DNA from: Deltaproteobacteria bacterium
GTDB lineage: Bacteria > Myxococcota_A > Polyangia > Polyangiales > Polyangiaceae
NCBI GenBank assembly: GCA_003235365.1
Contig: QJWJ01000222.1
Location: forward strand, 1 to 46,292
Direction of reading: 5' to 3'
DNA: 46,292 nucleotides
Position numbers and translations under genes: made by a program. Each line of letters opens with the position of its first letter. The stretch's first letter is position 1. The notes under the pieces are model-generated. The model made no database searches. It saw nothing but the letters and a program-made list of their open reading frames with translations, and had not been told where the DNA came from. This document shows positions 7,233 through 16,638 of this stretch, piece by piece.

Positions 7233-10200
7233 ATGTCGCGACTCTTGCAACGGTGCTTCGGGCTGCTGGCGCTGCTGGCTCTTTACGAGGCATGGGGTTG
7301 CTCGCGACAAGTAGAACCTCGCGCGCGCCACCCCAGTCTGGTGGAATCGGTCCTCGAGCCACCGCCGTTCGTCAGTCCCGGCCGTTGGCAATACCATCCA
7401 CCGTCATTGGCAGGTTCGGTGCGGGCGACCTCGCCAATCGGTCAGTCGCGTCTGCTGGTCACCGATCGCGGCGAGCGCTGGCTCGTCACCGAGCAACAAT
7501 CGACACCTCTCGTCGCTTCAGCGTTGGCGCCCGAACCTTTGGACGGGCTGATCCCGCTTCAGGAAGGCGGTTGGGTTTTCGTCGGGCGCTCTGGCACCAC
7601 CTACGAGGCGCGGGAGCCGGTCGGGCCGTTCGAACGTTTTTCCGCACCCACCAAGTCATTTGCCGCAGTTTCCGTGACCCCGAGGGCGCTCGTTGGCGTC
7701 ACGACGGAAGGGGAGCTGCAGCGCTCGGAGAATCTGGGCGTCACTTGGCAGGGGGTGGAAGTTGCCGGGCGGGTCGCCGATGTCGCGCTGTTACCGTCGG
7801 GAAGTGGTTTGGCTCTGCTCGCTCCGGAACGGCTGCTGATCACCTCCGACTTCGGTCGCACCTGGTCTCCGCTGGGCGAGCAGCCATTTGGAGCGGTTTC
7901 GGTTGCTGCGAGTGGTGACGCCATCGTCGTCGGCGGTGTGCTCGGTGCGCGAGCGTTCAAACCCGGCGCTGAACCTCGTTGGCAATCCGCCGTTCCCACC
8001 ACGACTCGCGCTGCCAAAGTAGCCGTTCCCCCGCGAGCGGACGCTCGCGCGGTGGTCGCCGGCTCAGCGCTGTTGGATGGCGACCAGTACTTCGAGCTGT
8101 TGCGCGCGGCGGGCAAGTGGAAGCTGCGCCGCGGACCGGCTCAGGAGTCTTTGGAGGAAAAAGCTGCCGACGACTTCGCGGCCTGCGAGCAGCTCGAACT
8201 CACTGGTAGTCAGCAGCTCTTGTTTGCCGTCTGCGCCACGAAGAGCGACACGCGCGTGTTCTTCAGTCGCGACCAGGGGGGCAGTTGGAAGCGAGGGGCC
8301 GACGGGCTGCGTGCGGACTTCGACGTGCTGCGGCTCACCACACTCGGTGAACGGCTCGTGGTATCTGGGATCTGTCCACCGAAAGAATCCAACAAGGGGT
8401 GTCTACCCTCCGGCGTCTACGTGCTTCGGTTTGGTGATGGTACCAGCGGCGCCCGCTTCGAGATTGAGCGCATCAACGTGCCCCAGCTCAAAGGGCTCCC
8501 GCTGGGCTTGGGCGTCGGTCGAAGTTCCCAGCGATTGTTCGTGATTGGAAGGCGCACCAAAAGCGATTCGCTCGTCGTCTACAGTACCGACGAGCAGCGC
8601 GCGACGTTTCGTGCCGAAGAGGTTCCCGAGTTCGAGCTCGAGTTTCATTCGCGCTCGGCGCGCGATTCGCTGGCGGTGGAAGGCATCGTGCCGGGCCCTG
8701 ACGGCAACGTCTCCATCGTCCTGCAAGAGGTATCGACCGGCCAGCGCTCACTGCTGTTGGTGGACGCTTCGGGCAACATCATCAGCACGGGGGAGGCTCC
8801 ACTCGAGTCCGCGTTGTTGGGGGGGGCGGGGGCGTATGCTGTCGCCGTGGATCCGGAAGGAGGCGACGCTTGGGAGTCCTTGGATGGAGGAGTGACCTGG
8901 GACAACATCGGCACCACCCCTGCGCCGCTTTGTGAGCCGTCGCTCGAGGGACGTTGTTCACCGCGTCTGGTTTGTTGGCAACGGGGGTGCTTGTTCGACG
9001 ACATCATGACCCGCATCGGGTGGCGCGGTCAGGAAGCGGTCGGCCAGCATCCGATGCCGCCGGTGGGCAATCTCAAAGCTCCGCTACCCCAGTTGCGCAC
9101 GCCCATCGCGTGTCGTTTGGACGTCGACGACAAGTGGACGACGTTGGGGGCACGCGCCGTACCTGATGCGTCGTCGGCGCAGCTGGGCGATGTTGCGTGG
9201 TTCGCTCTCAACGACGACTACGACAACGGCAGCGTACAGATGCACGAGGCTGTCGCGACGGGGGAGCCCCACGTCGAAACCGTGACGGTGCTGCCCTCCG
9301 CGCCGAATCCCTCCGACGTGGCGCTGTACGCGACGATTCAAGTCGAGGGCATCGCCGCATTTCGGCAATCGGCAGTCGGGGCACCTACGGTGGTTTGGCG
9401 CAATCTGTTCGAAGGACGTCAAACCCACGTCAGTCGGGTACCCACGTCGCTGCGGGTCAGCACCAAACCGACCCGATTCAACGTCGCCATTGCGCAGCCG
9501 GAGTTGTTGAGCATCTCTCGAGGCGGGGTGTTTCTCAGGACGCGCCCCATGGGTGAAGCGTCACCGGCTTACTTCGTCCGCGACCGCGGGCTGGACACGT
9601 TGCCAGCATTGACGTGGCCGCGACTCGACCGTTCGGCGCGCGCCGAGATGATTCGCGCCGACGACACACCGATGGGCGTTTCCATCGTCCAGGCGGGCGC
9701 GGCGATTGTGCGACTTCGCCAGCAGGGGGGTCGGTGGCAGCACGACGCGATGACTCTCGGTTTACTGCAGCCCCGCTCGTTCTCCATACGTCAGGAGTTT
9801 GGCCTGGCCTACTTCGGTGATCGCCCGGGGTTCCACCTGATGTTCCTCGAGGGGCGCACTCCCGAAAGCTGGTGGTTCCCGTTCTCCGGCGGGGCAGAGC
9901 CGCTCGGGGCGCCCTTGCCCGTGCCCAGTCAGGCACATCTTCCGAGCGCTCCCGCGATTTGCAGCCCCAGATCCCGAGGCGACTCTCCCAGATTGATCAC
10001 CCCGAGCGAACGCGATACGCGACACGCGGTGTTGATCACCCACACGACCGAGCCGTTGGGCGGAATGCTCACCGACGACACGGTGCTGCATGGAAGCGTC
10101 GCAGAGCCTTGCGTGGCCGCGTTTCACGCCGAAGCCGTGGGGGCGAACGGGGCCAAAGTCACCGCGTTGATCGTCCCTGACGGGTCGAATGGCTCATGGC

Positions 10201-10319
10201 TGTTTCGTGCCGAACCATCGGGCGGAGCGTTCGACTACCGGCGCATGAATTGCGACTACGACCCGACTCTGGAAGTGCCATCCGAAGTCGACGCAGCCGC
10301 CCATCGCGTCCGCCCGTGA
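7233..10319 (+). CDS. large exported Asp-box (BNR-like) beta-propeller protein
   Basis: 1028 residues. The start at 7233 gives a compact leader (RLLQRCFGLLALLALYEAWG) ending at a Cys, so it is probably a lipoprotein, although AWGC is a weak lipobox. An AAAGG sequence lies 5 bases before this ATG; the ATG at 7230 is the alternative. Asp-box repeats of the S-x-D-x-G-x-T-W type occur several times: SENLGVTWQG, SDFGRTWSPLG, SRDQGGSWKRG and SLDGGVTWDNIG. These mark beta-propeller blades as in sialidases, photosystem-assembly YCF48-like and sortilin-type proteins. The Asp-boxes lie in the first half; the C-terminal half has no motif I recognise. No sialidase catalytic residues (Arg triad, Tyr/Glu) were identified, so a binding rather than catalytic role is more likely. 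Surface or periplasmic location is inferred. Confidence 0.8.
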   Translation: MSRLLQRCFGLLALLALYEAWGCSRQVEPRARHPSLVESVLEPPPFVSPGRWQYHPPSLAGSVRATSPIGQSRLLVTDRGERWLVTEQQSTPLVASALAPEPLDGLIPLQEGGWVFVGRSGTTYEAREPVGPFERFSAPTKSFAAVSVTPRALVGVTTEGELQRSENLGVTWQGVEVAGRVADVALLPSGSGLALLAPERLLITSDFGRTWSPLGEQPFGAVSVAASGDAIVVGGVLGARAFKPGAEPRWQSAVPTTTRAAKVAVPPRADARAVVAGSALLDGDQYFELLRAAGKWKLRRGPAQESLEEKAADDFAACEQLELTGSQQLLFAVCATKSDTRVFFSRDQGGSWKRGADGLRADFDVLRLTTLGERLVVSGICPPKESNKGCLPSGVYVLRFGDGTSGARFEIERINVPQLKGLPLGLGVGRSSQRLFVIGRRTKSDSLVVYSTDEQRATFRAEEVPEFELEFHSRSARDSLAVEGIVPGPDGNVSIVLQEVSTGQRSLLLVDASGNIISTGEAPLESALLGGAGAYAVAVDPEGGDAWESLDGGVTWDNIGTTPAPLCEPSLEGRCSPRLVCWQRGCLFDDIMTRIGWRGQEAVGQHPMPPVGNLKAPLPQLRTPIACRLDVDDKWTTLGARAVPDASSAQLGDVAWFALNDDYDNGSVQMHEAVATGEPHVETVTVLPSAPNPSDVALYATIQVEGIAAFRQSAVGAPTVVWRNLFEGRQTHVSRVPTSLRVSTKPTRFNVAIAQPELLSISRGGVFLRTRPMGEASPAYFVRDRGLDTLPALTWPRLDRSARAEMIRADDTPMGVSIVQAGAAIVRLRQQGGRWQHDAMTLGLLQPRSFSIRQEFGLAYFGDRPGFHLMFLEGRTPESWWFPFSGGAEPLGAPLPVPSQAHLPSAPAICSPRSRGDSPRLITPSERDTRHAVLITHTTEPLGGMLTDDTVLHGSVAEPCVAAFHAEAVGANGAKVTALIVPDGSNGSWLFRAEPSGGAFDYRRMNCDYDPTLEVPSEVDAAAHRVRP

Positions 10320-10335
10320 TCGGTCGGGTCCGCGT

Positions 10336-10728
10336 TCAGTGGTTGTGTGCGCCGCCTTTGCCGCCGGCCGTTTCTTCGCCCACTCGAGTGAGGTTCATCC
10401 CACACACACCGCACTTGCCATCGCCCTTCTCGCTCCGAGCGAAATGAACGGTCCCCATGTCACATACCCAGGCACCCGGCGGAAGCTTGTCCTTCGACAC
10501 GGGCGGATCGAACTTCGTCCCTTCGGCGGTGACCGTTACCTTGCCGCCCGCCTTGTCGGACTTCGCTTCGACATCCGTCTTCGCTTCGGTGGTTGCTTGC
10601 ACTGCTTCGGCCTTGGCGGTGGGGGTCGGAGCCGTCGAATCGCCTCCTTGTTTGCACGCGCCGATCAACCCGGCGAGCAGGGCGTAAGTGGCTGTTAGTG
10701 TCACCGTTTGGCGAAAGTGTTTGATCAT
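10336..10728 (-). CDS. lipoprotein with heavy-metal-binding-like (HMBD) domain
   Basis: 130 residues. The start at 10728 has a GGAG sequence nine bases upstream. Signal peptide and lipobox LIGAC place the lipid-bearing Cys at 25. A Lys/Glu/Ala/Thr-rich linker follows. The last 50 residues resemble the small metal-binding domain (typically YTCPMHPEI...GKCPKCGMDL) of efflux proteins: WVCDMGTVHFARSEKG followed by GKCGVCGMNL. The CxxCGM half is intact while the first half has lost the Pro-Met-His-Pro part. The tail is HNH, adding His. It likely binds copper or zinc in the envelope (inference). It converges on the Asp-box gene with only 16 bases between. Confidence 0.75.
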   Translation of the reverse strand: MIKHFRQTVTLTATYALLAGLIGACKQGGDSTAPTPTAKAEAVQATTEAKTDVEAKSDKAGGKVTVTAEGTKFDPPVSKDKLPPGAWVCDMGTVHFARSEKGDGKCGVCGMNLTRVGEETAGGKGGAHNH

Positions 10729-10817
10729 GATGGTCTCCTCGGCGCGGAGCATAGCGGTCCGCTATCAGACAGAGAATGTACGTGCCGCGTCCCCGGGCTC
10801 GACGGCCGGCACGGCGC

Positions 10818-11594
10818 TCACGCCAGGTGTTGCAACCGCCGGCGGCGTTCGGTCGACGTCTCGGCCGGCAAACGAGGAGCAGCCTGCCGTAGCGACCAAG
10901 CGCGCCGCACGATCCGGCTCGCGATGCTCAGCAAGTGTCCGGCGTGGAGACCACTCTTGGCACCCGCGTATACCGCAGCCACCGGAACGTCCACGACGCT
11001 CGCGCCGTGATGCGCCAGCAGCGCCAACAGATCGTTGGGGTACCCGTACCGCGGCCACAACTCACTGAGCGGCAGGTCGATCGCCGCGCTCGCGCGTAGC
11101 GCCGTAAACCCGCATTGGCTGTCGCCGATGTCCAGGCCCGTGCACCAACGCGTCAGCAACGCCAGGCTGCGCGTGCCCCAACGCCTCAACCGAGGCATGT
11201 TTCGTGCTGTGGGGTGTACCAGTCGATTGCCTTTGGCGTAGTCCGCACCGTCGACGACGACCGCGTCGAGAAGCGCCGGCAAGTCGTGTGGTCTCATTTG
11301 CGCGTCCCCCGCCATCACCACCAGCACTTCCGCATCGAGCCTCAGCGCGTGATGGTAACCCGTGACAATTGCTGCTCCCACGCCGCGGTTGCAAGCGTGT
11401 CTGACGCGGACCAGCCGCACGGAGCCACACCGCGCGGCGCGTCCCATGGTGTCGTCGCGACTGGCGTCGTCGACAACGACGACCAAATCGACGAAGTCGG
11501 GGATCCCTCGCACGGTGAGCTCGATCCAGCGCTCCTCGTGGAAGGCTGGAACGATCACGGCAACGCGTTGGCCACGCCACATGGTCGCCCACAT
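10818..11594 (-). CDS. family 2 glycosyltransferase (polyprenyl-phosphate sugar synthase type)
   Basis: 258 residues with a GT-A fold. VAVIVPAFHEERWI (11-24) is the nucleotide-sugar entry motif, VVVVDDASRDDT (38-49) the first Asp motif, and VVMAGDAQMRPHDLPALL the metal-binding region, where most relatives have DxD or 'lDADGQh'. GDSQCGFTALR is the conserved acceptor-side loop of the dolichyl-phosphate mannose/DPM1-like group. No membrane segment is present, as in soluble DPM1-type enzymes. ATG at 11594 was used; an internal ATG at 11582 fits nearly as well. Donor and acceptor are not determinable. The neighbours do not form a polysaccharide cluster, so a stand-alone polyprenyl-phosphate glycosylation role is inferred. 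Confidence 0.85.
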   Translation of the reverse strand: MWATMWRGQRVAVIVPAFHEERWIELTVRGIPDFVDLVVVVDDASRDDTMGRAARCGSVRLVRVRHACNRGVGAAIVTGYHHALRLDAEVLVVMAGDAQMRPHDLPALLDAVVVDGADYAKGNRLVHPTARNMPRLRRWGTRSLALLTRWCTGLDIGDSQCGFTALRASAAIDLPLSELWPRYGYPNDLLALLAHHGASVVDVPVAAVYAGAKSGLHAGHLLSIASRIVRRAWSLRQAAPRLPAETSTERRRRLQHLA

Positions 11595-11778
11595 AGCAGG
11601 AGTGGGGCACGGGAAAAAGGTACCAATCGTCGGGCGCTTTGACCGTTGCGATCCACCGAAGCTGCGTCTAAATACCTTCGTCAGACGCGACCTTGGCCTG
11701 CACGCCAGGCGGTCCGCGATCGAATCGTGCTGGCACCCCGTTCGCCGTTGCCCGCGCGGTCGGACCCGTGGCCCTCGG

Positions 11779-12429
11779 ATGGAACGCGTTCCAGATAGCC
11801 TTCGCCAAGTGCCTTCAGAATCCAGTCATCCGACTCTCCCGCCTGCGTGGCGGGGATTTCACCGAAGGCCGTGGCTCTGGATGGCCGTCGTCGCCTTCGC
11901 CTTTGCTCTTGCTTGGTTGACTTACCCCAGCGACAAGTCGCCGAAGGGGTCTTACTTGCGTGTCATGGCGGCGGTAAACAGTGGCAAACCCGAGGCTGTT
12001 TTCCCGTATATCGAGACAGAGGCTCAGCACGCCGCATTCTCCATTGGGAAGTACCATCGGGACGCGCGCGCGGCTGTGCAGTCGGCGTATCCAGAGCCCG
12101 AACGTTCGCGGGAGTTGCGACGATTGGCCCCGTTGGCGGAAGTCGAACCGGGGCCAGGAGTATTTGCCTGGTATGCGACTCGGTACGGGTGGTTGGATCG
12201 CCTGCGCCTCGACCTTTCGGGAGTGGCCTCAGTGGAGGTCAATGGCGACCGCGCCAGCGTCGAGACCGTTCGCGGCACTCGCTACTCGTTTCGGAAGCGA
12301 GACACTGGGATGTGGGGTTTGACGCTGTTTACGGCGCGGCTCGTTGCGGATGGGCAGAAAGCGGCGCGCGACTTTTCTCAAATCGAAGCTGCGGCGAAAG
12401 ATTACCAGGCTGTCCAGCGACCCAACTAG
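11779..12429 (+). CDS. uncharacterised single-pass membrane protein
   Basis: 216 residues if started at the ATG at 11779, which puts one transmembrane helix (WLWMAVVAFAFALAWLTY, about 34-51) close to the N-terminus followed by a soluble domain. That domain is an alpha+beta mix with RVMAAVNSGKPEAVFPYIET early on and repeated Arg/Tyr/Asp-rich segments later. It resembles NTF2-like or DUF4878-type anchored proteins in size, but no family signature could be confirmed. It is divergent from the glycosyltransferase and converges on the rhodanese gene with 11 bases between. Function unknown. Confidence 0.65.
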   Translation: MERVPDSLRQVPSESSHPTLPPAWRGFHRRPWLWMAVVAFAFALAWLTYPSDKSPKGSYLRVMAAVNSGKPEAVFPYIETEAQHAAFSIGKYHRDARAAVQSAYPEPERSRELRRLAPLAEVEPGPGVFAWYATRYGWLDRLRLDLSGVASVEVNGDRASVETVRGTRYSFRKRDTGMWGLTLFTARLVADGQKAARDFSQIEAAAKDYQAVQRPN

Positions 12430-12440
12430 TGCCTGGTCAG

Positions 12441-12896
12441 TCAGCGCGCCTCGTTGTTGCGAACGAGCCGGAGCAACTCCGCATAGCTGCGACCACTCGT
12501 CGCGATGAGAGCTACCCGGTGTGGGGCTCGACGCCAGCCGCCCTGCTTGCGCCCAAACGCGTCGGGTCGGCCATCCCAACCATCTTCGTGTGAGATAATG
12601 TGCGTGTATCCCCATGAGCTCAGCCGCCTTTGGGCTGCGGCAGAGCGCGTGCCGCTGTGGCAGCCCACGATCAGTTTTTGCTCTTTGGGAAATACGGCAG
12701 CGATGCAGGCCTCGAAATCCGGGTTGGCCTCGAGTCCAGCAACGGAACCGAGTTGGATCGGGACGTTGTATGCCCCTGGCACGTGACCGGTTTCGAACTC
12801 CTCAACCGTTCTCACGTCCAGGTACGTCCAGCCCGAGCTCAGTAACTCGAGCACCCGCACCGAGTTTGCTCGATGGGCGTTTTCGGATTCGACCAC
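12441..12896 (-). CDS. single-domain rhodanese sulfurtransferase
   Basis: 151 residues from a GTG at 12896. The rhodanese fold is clear: WTYLDVRTVEEFETGHVPGA is the beta-sheet plus CH2A box, and the active-site loop is GCHSGTRSAAAQRR, with the persulfide Cys in CHSGTRS. The start is uncertain: there is no close ATG, and GTG gives SVRVLELLSSGWTYLD, which matches the usual domain beginning. The C-terminus after GYTHIISHEDGWDG extends about 35 residues beyond the usual end and is basic. It is divergent from RNase J. A general sulfur-relay or cyanide/thiosulfate sulfurtransferase role is family knowledge; the physiological donor is unknown. Confidence 0.8.
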   Translation of the reverse strand: MVESENAHRANSVRVLELLSSGWTYLDVRTVEEFETGHVPGAYNVPIQLGSVAGLEANPDFEACIAAVFPKEQKLIVGCHSGTRSAAAQRRLSSWGYTHIISHEDGWDGRPDAFGRKQGGWRRAPHRVALIATSGRSYAELLRLVRNNEAR

Positions 12897-13022
12897 GCAA
12901 TGTCGTTGGCGCCTTTTTCCAGTTAGGTCAAGTTCGTTCTCCGCGGCGGACCGTGTGCATTTCCGTATTCGGTTGCCACACATCGCGCCCCGTAGCCGCT
13001 CGCTTTGCCGTAATCTAGCGCG

Positions 13023-14789
13023 ATGAGCTCGGCCGACACGCTGCGTGTGATCCCCTTGGGAGGTCTGGGGGAAGTCGGCATGAACTGCATGGCACTCGAA
13101 CACGATGGGCAGCTGCTCGTGATCGATTGCGGCACGAGCTTCCCGGGTGAGGACCACGGTGTCGACGTTCTGCACGCGGATTTGTCCTGGCTCACCGACA
13201 ATTGGTCCCGAGTGTGCGGTGTGTTCTTGACGCACGGCCATGAGGACCACATCGGCGCGTTGCCATTTCTGCTCAAGGGCAGGCCCCTGCAAGTGTTTGG
13301 GCCTCGCCACGCGTTGCGTCTCGTGCAGCGTCGGTTTTCGGAGCAGGGGACGGACATCTCGACTTACCTGCGACCGGTCAAGTGCGGTGAACGGATCGCG
13401 GTGGGGCCGTTCGAGGTGGAACCGATCCGCGTTTCGCACTCCATCGTCGAAGCTACGGCGCTGGCGATCTCCTGTGCTGCGGGGCGTGTCGTACACAGTG
13501 GCGATTTCAAGTTCGACGAACGCCCGTCCGACGGCGAGCCGACGGATGAACAACGCCTTTTGGAGCTCGGCGTGGCCGGGGTCGACCTACTGCTGAGCGA
13601 CAGTACGAACGTCGATTCGGTGGGGACGTCCGCATCGGAAGCCGACGTTGCGGACGCTCTGGATTCGATCGTCAAGGACGCTCCCCGACGCGTATTCGTA
13701 GCGCTGTTCGCCAGCAACGTTCAGCGGCTCATCAGCCTGGGAAGGATCGCGCAACGGCGTGGGCGGAGGCTGTGCCTGTTGGGACGCAGTCTGGCGTTGC
13801 ACGTCGAGGTGGCGACGGAGCTCGGCTACCTCGACTGGCCGCACGATCTGATACTGCCCCCGGAGCGCGCCAAGACCTATCCCAAGGATCAGCTGCTCGT
13901 GCTCGCGACCGGCACCCAGGCAGAGCCTGGTGCGGCGATGTCCCGTCTGGCGCGCGGTGACCATCGTTTTGTCGACGTGGAGGCGGATGACACGGTGGTG
14001 TTCTCCAGCCGAATCATTCCAGGCTGTGACCGACAGGTCGTGGACATGATGTGCGCGCTGATGCGTCGCGGGGCCCGTGTCGAGTCTCGCTGGACGTCGT
14101 TGGTTCACGCCTCCGGTCATGCCCACCGCGGCGAGCAGCGTCGTTTGATCGAACTGCTCACACCGCGTTGTTTCGTGCCCGTTCACGGCACGCTCCATCA
14201 CCTTTCACGTCACGCCGCGTTGGCAAGGCAATGTGGTGTTCCGGAAGTCTTGGCGGTCGAGAACGGCCAGACCGTCGTGCTCGAGAACGGAACGCTACGG
14301 CGTGGGCAGGACGTTCCGGTAGGCAGAATCCACGTCGCGATCGGTGGACACGAAATGCCACCCGAGGCTCTCGACCGGCGCCGCGATCTCGCTCGATGCG
14401 GCGTGTTGAGCGTTGCCGTGGTGTGTGATCACAAGGGAAGGTTGGCCTGTCCGCCGACGATCCAGGCGTTGGGGTTGCCGCGCCTCGAGCGACGCGAGGC
14501 GCTGGCGCAGCTCGCCGACTACCTCACGCAGAACTGGGGCAGCCTACGCTCCTCTAGTTCGGCACCGCCCACACGGAACGGTTCGTCGCCGGATGGCGAT
14601 CTCTCCTCGCCGCGCAGCGGCAGGGGCTATCGGGACAGGACGTCGGCGCTGGGGTTGCGTTTCGTCAGTGTACAGACGGAAGCTTTGCCGGTGCTGGTCG
14701 AGCGTTCCGTACAGCGTTGGGTGGATGCGGGGTTTGGTTTGCGACCGCTGGTTGCGGTGCACATTCATCAGGCTCCCACCGACGGTTGA
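13023..14789 (+). CDS. rnj: ribonuclease J
   Basis: 588 residues, normal for bacterial RNase J. Beta-CASP metallo-beta-lactamase motifs in order: LGGLGEVGMNCM at the N-terminus, the zinc motif HGHEDHIGA (71-79), SHSIVEA, HSGDFKFD, SDSTN, the beta-CASP segment with ASNVQRL, HASGHAHRGEQ, and PVHGTLHHLSRHA. The enzyme has 5'-to-3' exo- and endoribonuclease activity in mRNA decay and rRNA maturation. A C-terminal domain follows after a Ser/Gly-rich linker at about 510-540. There is no obvious ribosome binding site before the ATG at 13023, and the -10-like TAATCT lies only a few bases upstream, so a leaderless message is possible. A hairpin at 14831-14856 follows. Confidence 0.92.
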   Translation: MSSADTLRVIPLGGLGEVGMNCMALEHDGQLLVIDCGTSFPGEDHGVDVLHADLSWLTDNWSRVCGVFLTHGHEDHIGALPFLLKGRPLQVFGPRHALRLVQRRFSEQGTDISTYLRPVKCGERIAVGPFEVEPIRVSHSIVEATALAISCAAGRVVHSGDFKFDERPSDGEPTDEQRLLELGVAGVDLLLSDSTNVDSVGTSASEADVADALDSIVKDAPRRVFVALFASNVQRLISLGRIAQRRGRRLCLLGRSLALHVEVATELGYLDWPHDLILPPERAKTYPKDQLLVLATGTQAEPGAAMSRLARGDHRFVDVEADDTVVFSSRIIPGCDRQVVDMMCALMRRGARVESRWTSLVHASGHAHRGEQRRLIELLTPRCFVPVHGTLHHLSRHAALARQCGVPEVLAVENGQTVVLENGTLRRGQDVPVGRIHVAIGGHEMPPEALDRRRDLARCGVLSVAVVCDHKGRLACPPTIQALGLPRLERREALAQLADYLTQNWGSLRSSSSAPPTRNGSSPDGDLSSPRSGRGYRDRTSALGLRFVSVQTEALPVLVERSVQRWVDAGFGLRPLVAVHIHQAPTDG

Positions 14790-14830
14790 ATTGCGGGTCC
14801 GTCGGAATCGTTCACGGAGCTCAATCGGTT

Positions 14831-14856
14831 GAGCCACGCGCCTGGCGTGGGGGCTC
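14831..14856 (+). terminator. possible hairpin terminator after RNase J gene
   Basis: CCACGC pairs with GCGTGG around a five-base loop. An outer GAG/CTC pairing follows after a three-base bulge. No T-run follows, so this could equally be a structured region before the next gene. Confidence 0.3.
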
Positions 14857-14905
14857 GTACAGCTGATGGCGCGAGTCGATGGCTGCAACTTGACAACTCC
14901 GGGTG

Positions 14906-14925
14906 GTGTAGGTGGTACCCTACAC
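14906..14925. promoter_or_regulatory. palindrome upstream of DUF1592 gene, possible operator
   Basis: Perfect inverted repeat GTGTAGG (14906-14912), TGGTAC, CCTACAC (14919-14925). It lies 25 bases upstream of the preferred start at 14950 and 10 bases downstream of a TTGACA hexamer (14890-14895). No good -10 hexamer is visible at the right distance. A repressor operator is the likeliest reading, but it is unproven. Confidence 0.4.
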
Positions 14926-14949
14926 GGCGAGGGGCGCGCGCGGTCGGCC

Positions 14950-16638
14950 GTGACGACACTCGCCTGTTGGGCGACGCTGCTCTGTGCAGGAGCAGCTGGG
15001 TGTTCGTCCGTCGGATTCGCCGACGACGTGCCAGATGACGGTGCTTCCGACGCTCGCGACGTGGCTTCCGATGAACGGTCTGGCAAGCGCGGTGCGGTCT
15101 CTGAGCCTCCCAGTTCAGGAGCCCAAGGCAGTAACCCACGCTCGGATGATGGCTTGGAGCAGGGGCCGTCTGACAGCGTCGACGGCCCGGGCTCTGGGGA
15201 TCTCGCAAGCGGTGACGAGTCGGGGCCATCAACCCCTTCAGCACCGGGGGACAAGCTCGAGCCAACCATGGCTGGCGTTGGCGTTTTCACGCGACTGACC
15301 CGTAGACAGTACGACGAGACGGTTTTCGCTGCGTTTGGTGTTCATCCCGATCTTTCGGGCATACCGGAGGATGGGCGGGTTGGCCCGTTCACTTCGAATG
15401 CCGGGGCGACGACGGAACCAGCTCACGCCTACCTGTTGGCAGCTGAAGACCTGGCTGTGCGGATCGTTCCGGACGAGCTGCCCACGTGCGGCGATGACGT
15501 CCGTGCTTGTGTCGACGAGCACTACGTTCCGGCGATCCGCGAGCTGTTTCGGCGATCTGCCACTGCGGTGGAGGTCGACGGTTGGGTTCGCATGGTCGAC
15601 GAGTCACTGGAAGTCGGACTGTCGCCACTCGAGGCGACCCGCATGCTGGTTGGAGCTCTGCTGATCAGTCCGGACTTTCTCTATCGATCCGTGGCTTCGG
15701 CGTCCGGAGAGGTCCGGTTGGGTGAACGTCTGGCGTATGCGCTGTGGGAAGCGCCGCCCAATGTGGCGGAGCTTTCTGCGACCAGCGTATGGAGCGACGA
15801 GCAAACGGTACGACTTCTCGCCGATCATCGCAGTGCGACGACACTGGCGCGGTTCTTCGCCCAGTGGCTTGATGTGGATGTCGATCTGCGTCGAGAGGAT
15901 CCACAGTTCGAATCCTCTCCACAGTACCTGGAGTGGTTGGCCTTCGTCGACGACGTGATCACCCAGCAACGACCGGTCACGTCGTTGCTGACGAGTGGCT
16001 TCGGATTCGTGCACCCGGACAACGCGGCGTCATACGCTGTTGCTGTGCCGAGCGGCGACGGGCCCCAGCGTGTCGAGTGGCCCGCTGCGTCTTCGCGCAG
16101 AGGTGTCCTCGGACAGGAGCTGATCGCCGATTCGACGCGTCATCCCGATGCAAGTCGGCGTGTGATCTTCAGGGGGTTGCTCGTCCGCAGGGCGTTGCTC
16201 TGTGACCCCGTTCCGGCCCCCAGCGCCGAACTGGTCGCGTTGGCCGGTGAAGTGGTAGACCGTACGGAGGATGCTCGCTGCGCGGGCTGTCACCAGCGCC
16301 TGGACCCAATCGGAGCGGCGTTTTCGGCGCTCGACCTCGATGGAGAACGGCTGTCGGCACGGGTCATTGGCCACGATGAACTCGAAGGGGAATACGCAGA
16401 CTTACCGGCGTTGCTGGAAGCGGTTGCTGGGAGCCGAGCCTTTGCGCAGTGCTTTGCCCGTCATTGGTTGACGTTCCTACTCGAATTGGAACCTGACGCC
16501 GTCGATCCCGCCTGGGAGCTGGAGTTGGCTGAACGAGTCTTGGGGGGCGCGACTCTGACTGATGTGCTCGACCACACGGCGCGGACACTCGAGGGGCGCT
16601 ACGAGTCTTTCGTTCCCTGGTGTGAGGTGTCTCCATGA
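14950..16638 (+). CDS. DUF1592/DUF1588 multidomain lipoprotein with c-type heme motif
   Basis: 562 residues from GTG 14950; an in-frame ATG at 14866 would add 28 residues in front of the signal peptide. The leader ends AGAAGC, giving a lipid-bearing Cys at 18. A Ser/Asp/Gly-rich linker reaches about residue 105. Then follow segments matching the planctomycete/myxobacterial domain series: DUF1587-like (FTRLTRRQYDETVFAAFGV), DUF1595-like (EATRMLVGALLISPDFLYR), DUF1592 (LGERLAYALWEAPP and ARFFAQWLDVD), DUF1588 (RRGVLGQELI and RRALLCDPVPAPS) and DUF1585. A CxxCH motif (CAGCH at 16279-16293) would bind heme c, as in other DUF1588 domains. The usual N-terminal cytochrome domain is absent. It overlaps the DUF1552 gene by four bases; the pair is typical of this family. 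Function is not established; redox or extracellular polymer degradation has been proposed for the group. Confidence 0.8.
   Translation: MTTLACWATLLCAGAAGCSSVGFADDVPDDGASDARDVASDERSGKRGAVSEPPSSGAQGSNPRSDDGLEQGPSDSVDGPGSGDLASGDESGPSTPSAPGDKLEPTMAGVGVFTRLTRRQYDETVFAAFGVHPDLSGIPEDGRVGPFTSNAGATTEPAHAYLLAAEDLAVRIVPDELPTCGDDVRACVDEHYVPAIRELFRRSATAVEVDGWVRMVDESLEVGLSPLEATRMLVGALLISPDFLYRSVASASGEVRLGERLAYALWEAPPNVAELSATSVWSDEQTVRLLADHRSATTLARFFAQWLDVDVDLRREDPQFESSPQYLEWLAFVDDVITQQRPVTSLLTSGFGFVHPDNAASYAVAVPSGDGPQRVEWPAASSRRGVLGQELIADSTRHPDASRRVIFRGLLVRRALLCDPVPAPSAELVALAGEVVDRTEDARCAGCHQRLDPIGAAFSALDLDGERLSARVIGHDELEGEYADLPALLEAVAGSRAFAQCFARHWLTFLLELEPDAVDPAWELELAERVLGGATLTDVLDHTARTLEGRYESFVPWCEVSP

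Noticed and set aside
14890..14921. Sigma70 promoter with TTGACA before the DUF1592 gene
   Set aside because: No acceptable -10 at 16-18 bases; the best candidate TACCCT has a 20-base spacer.
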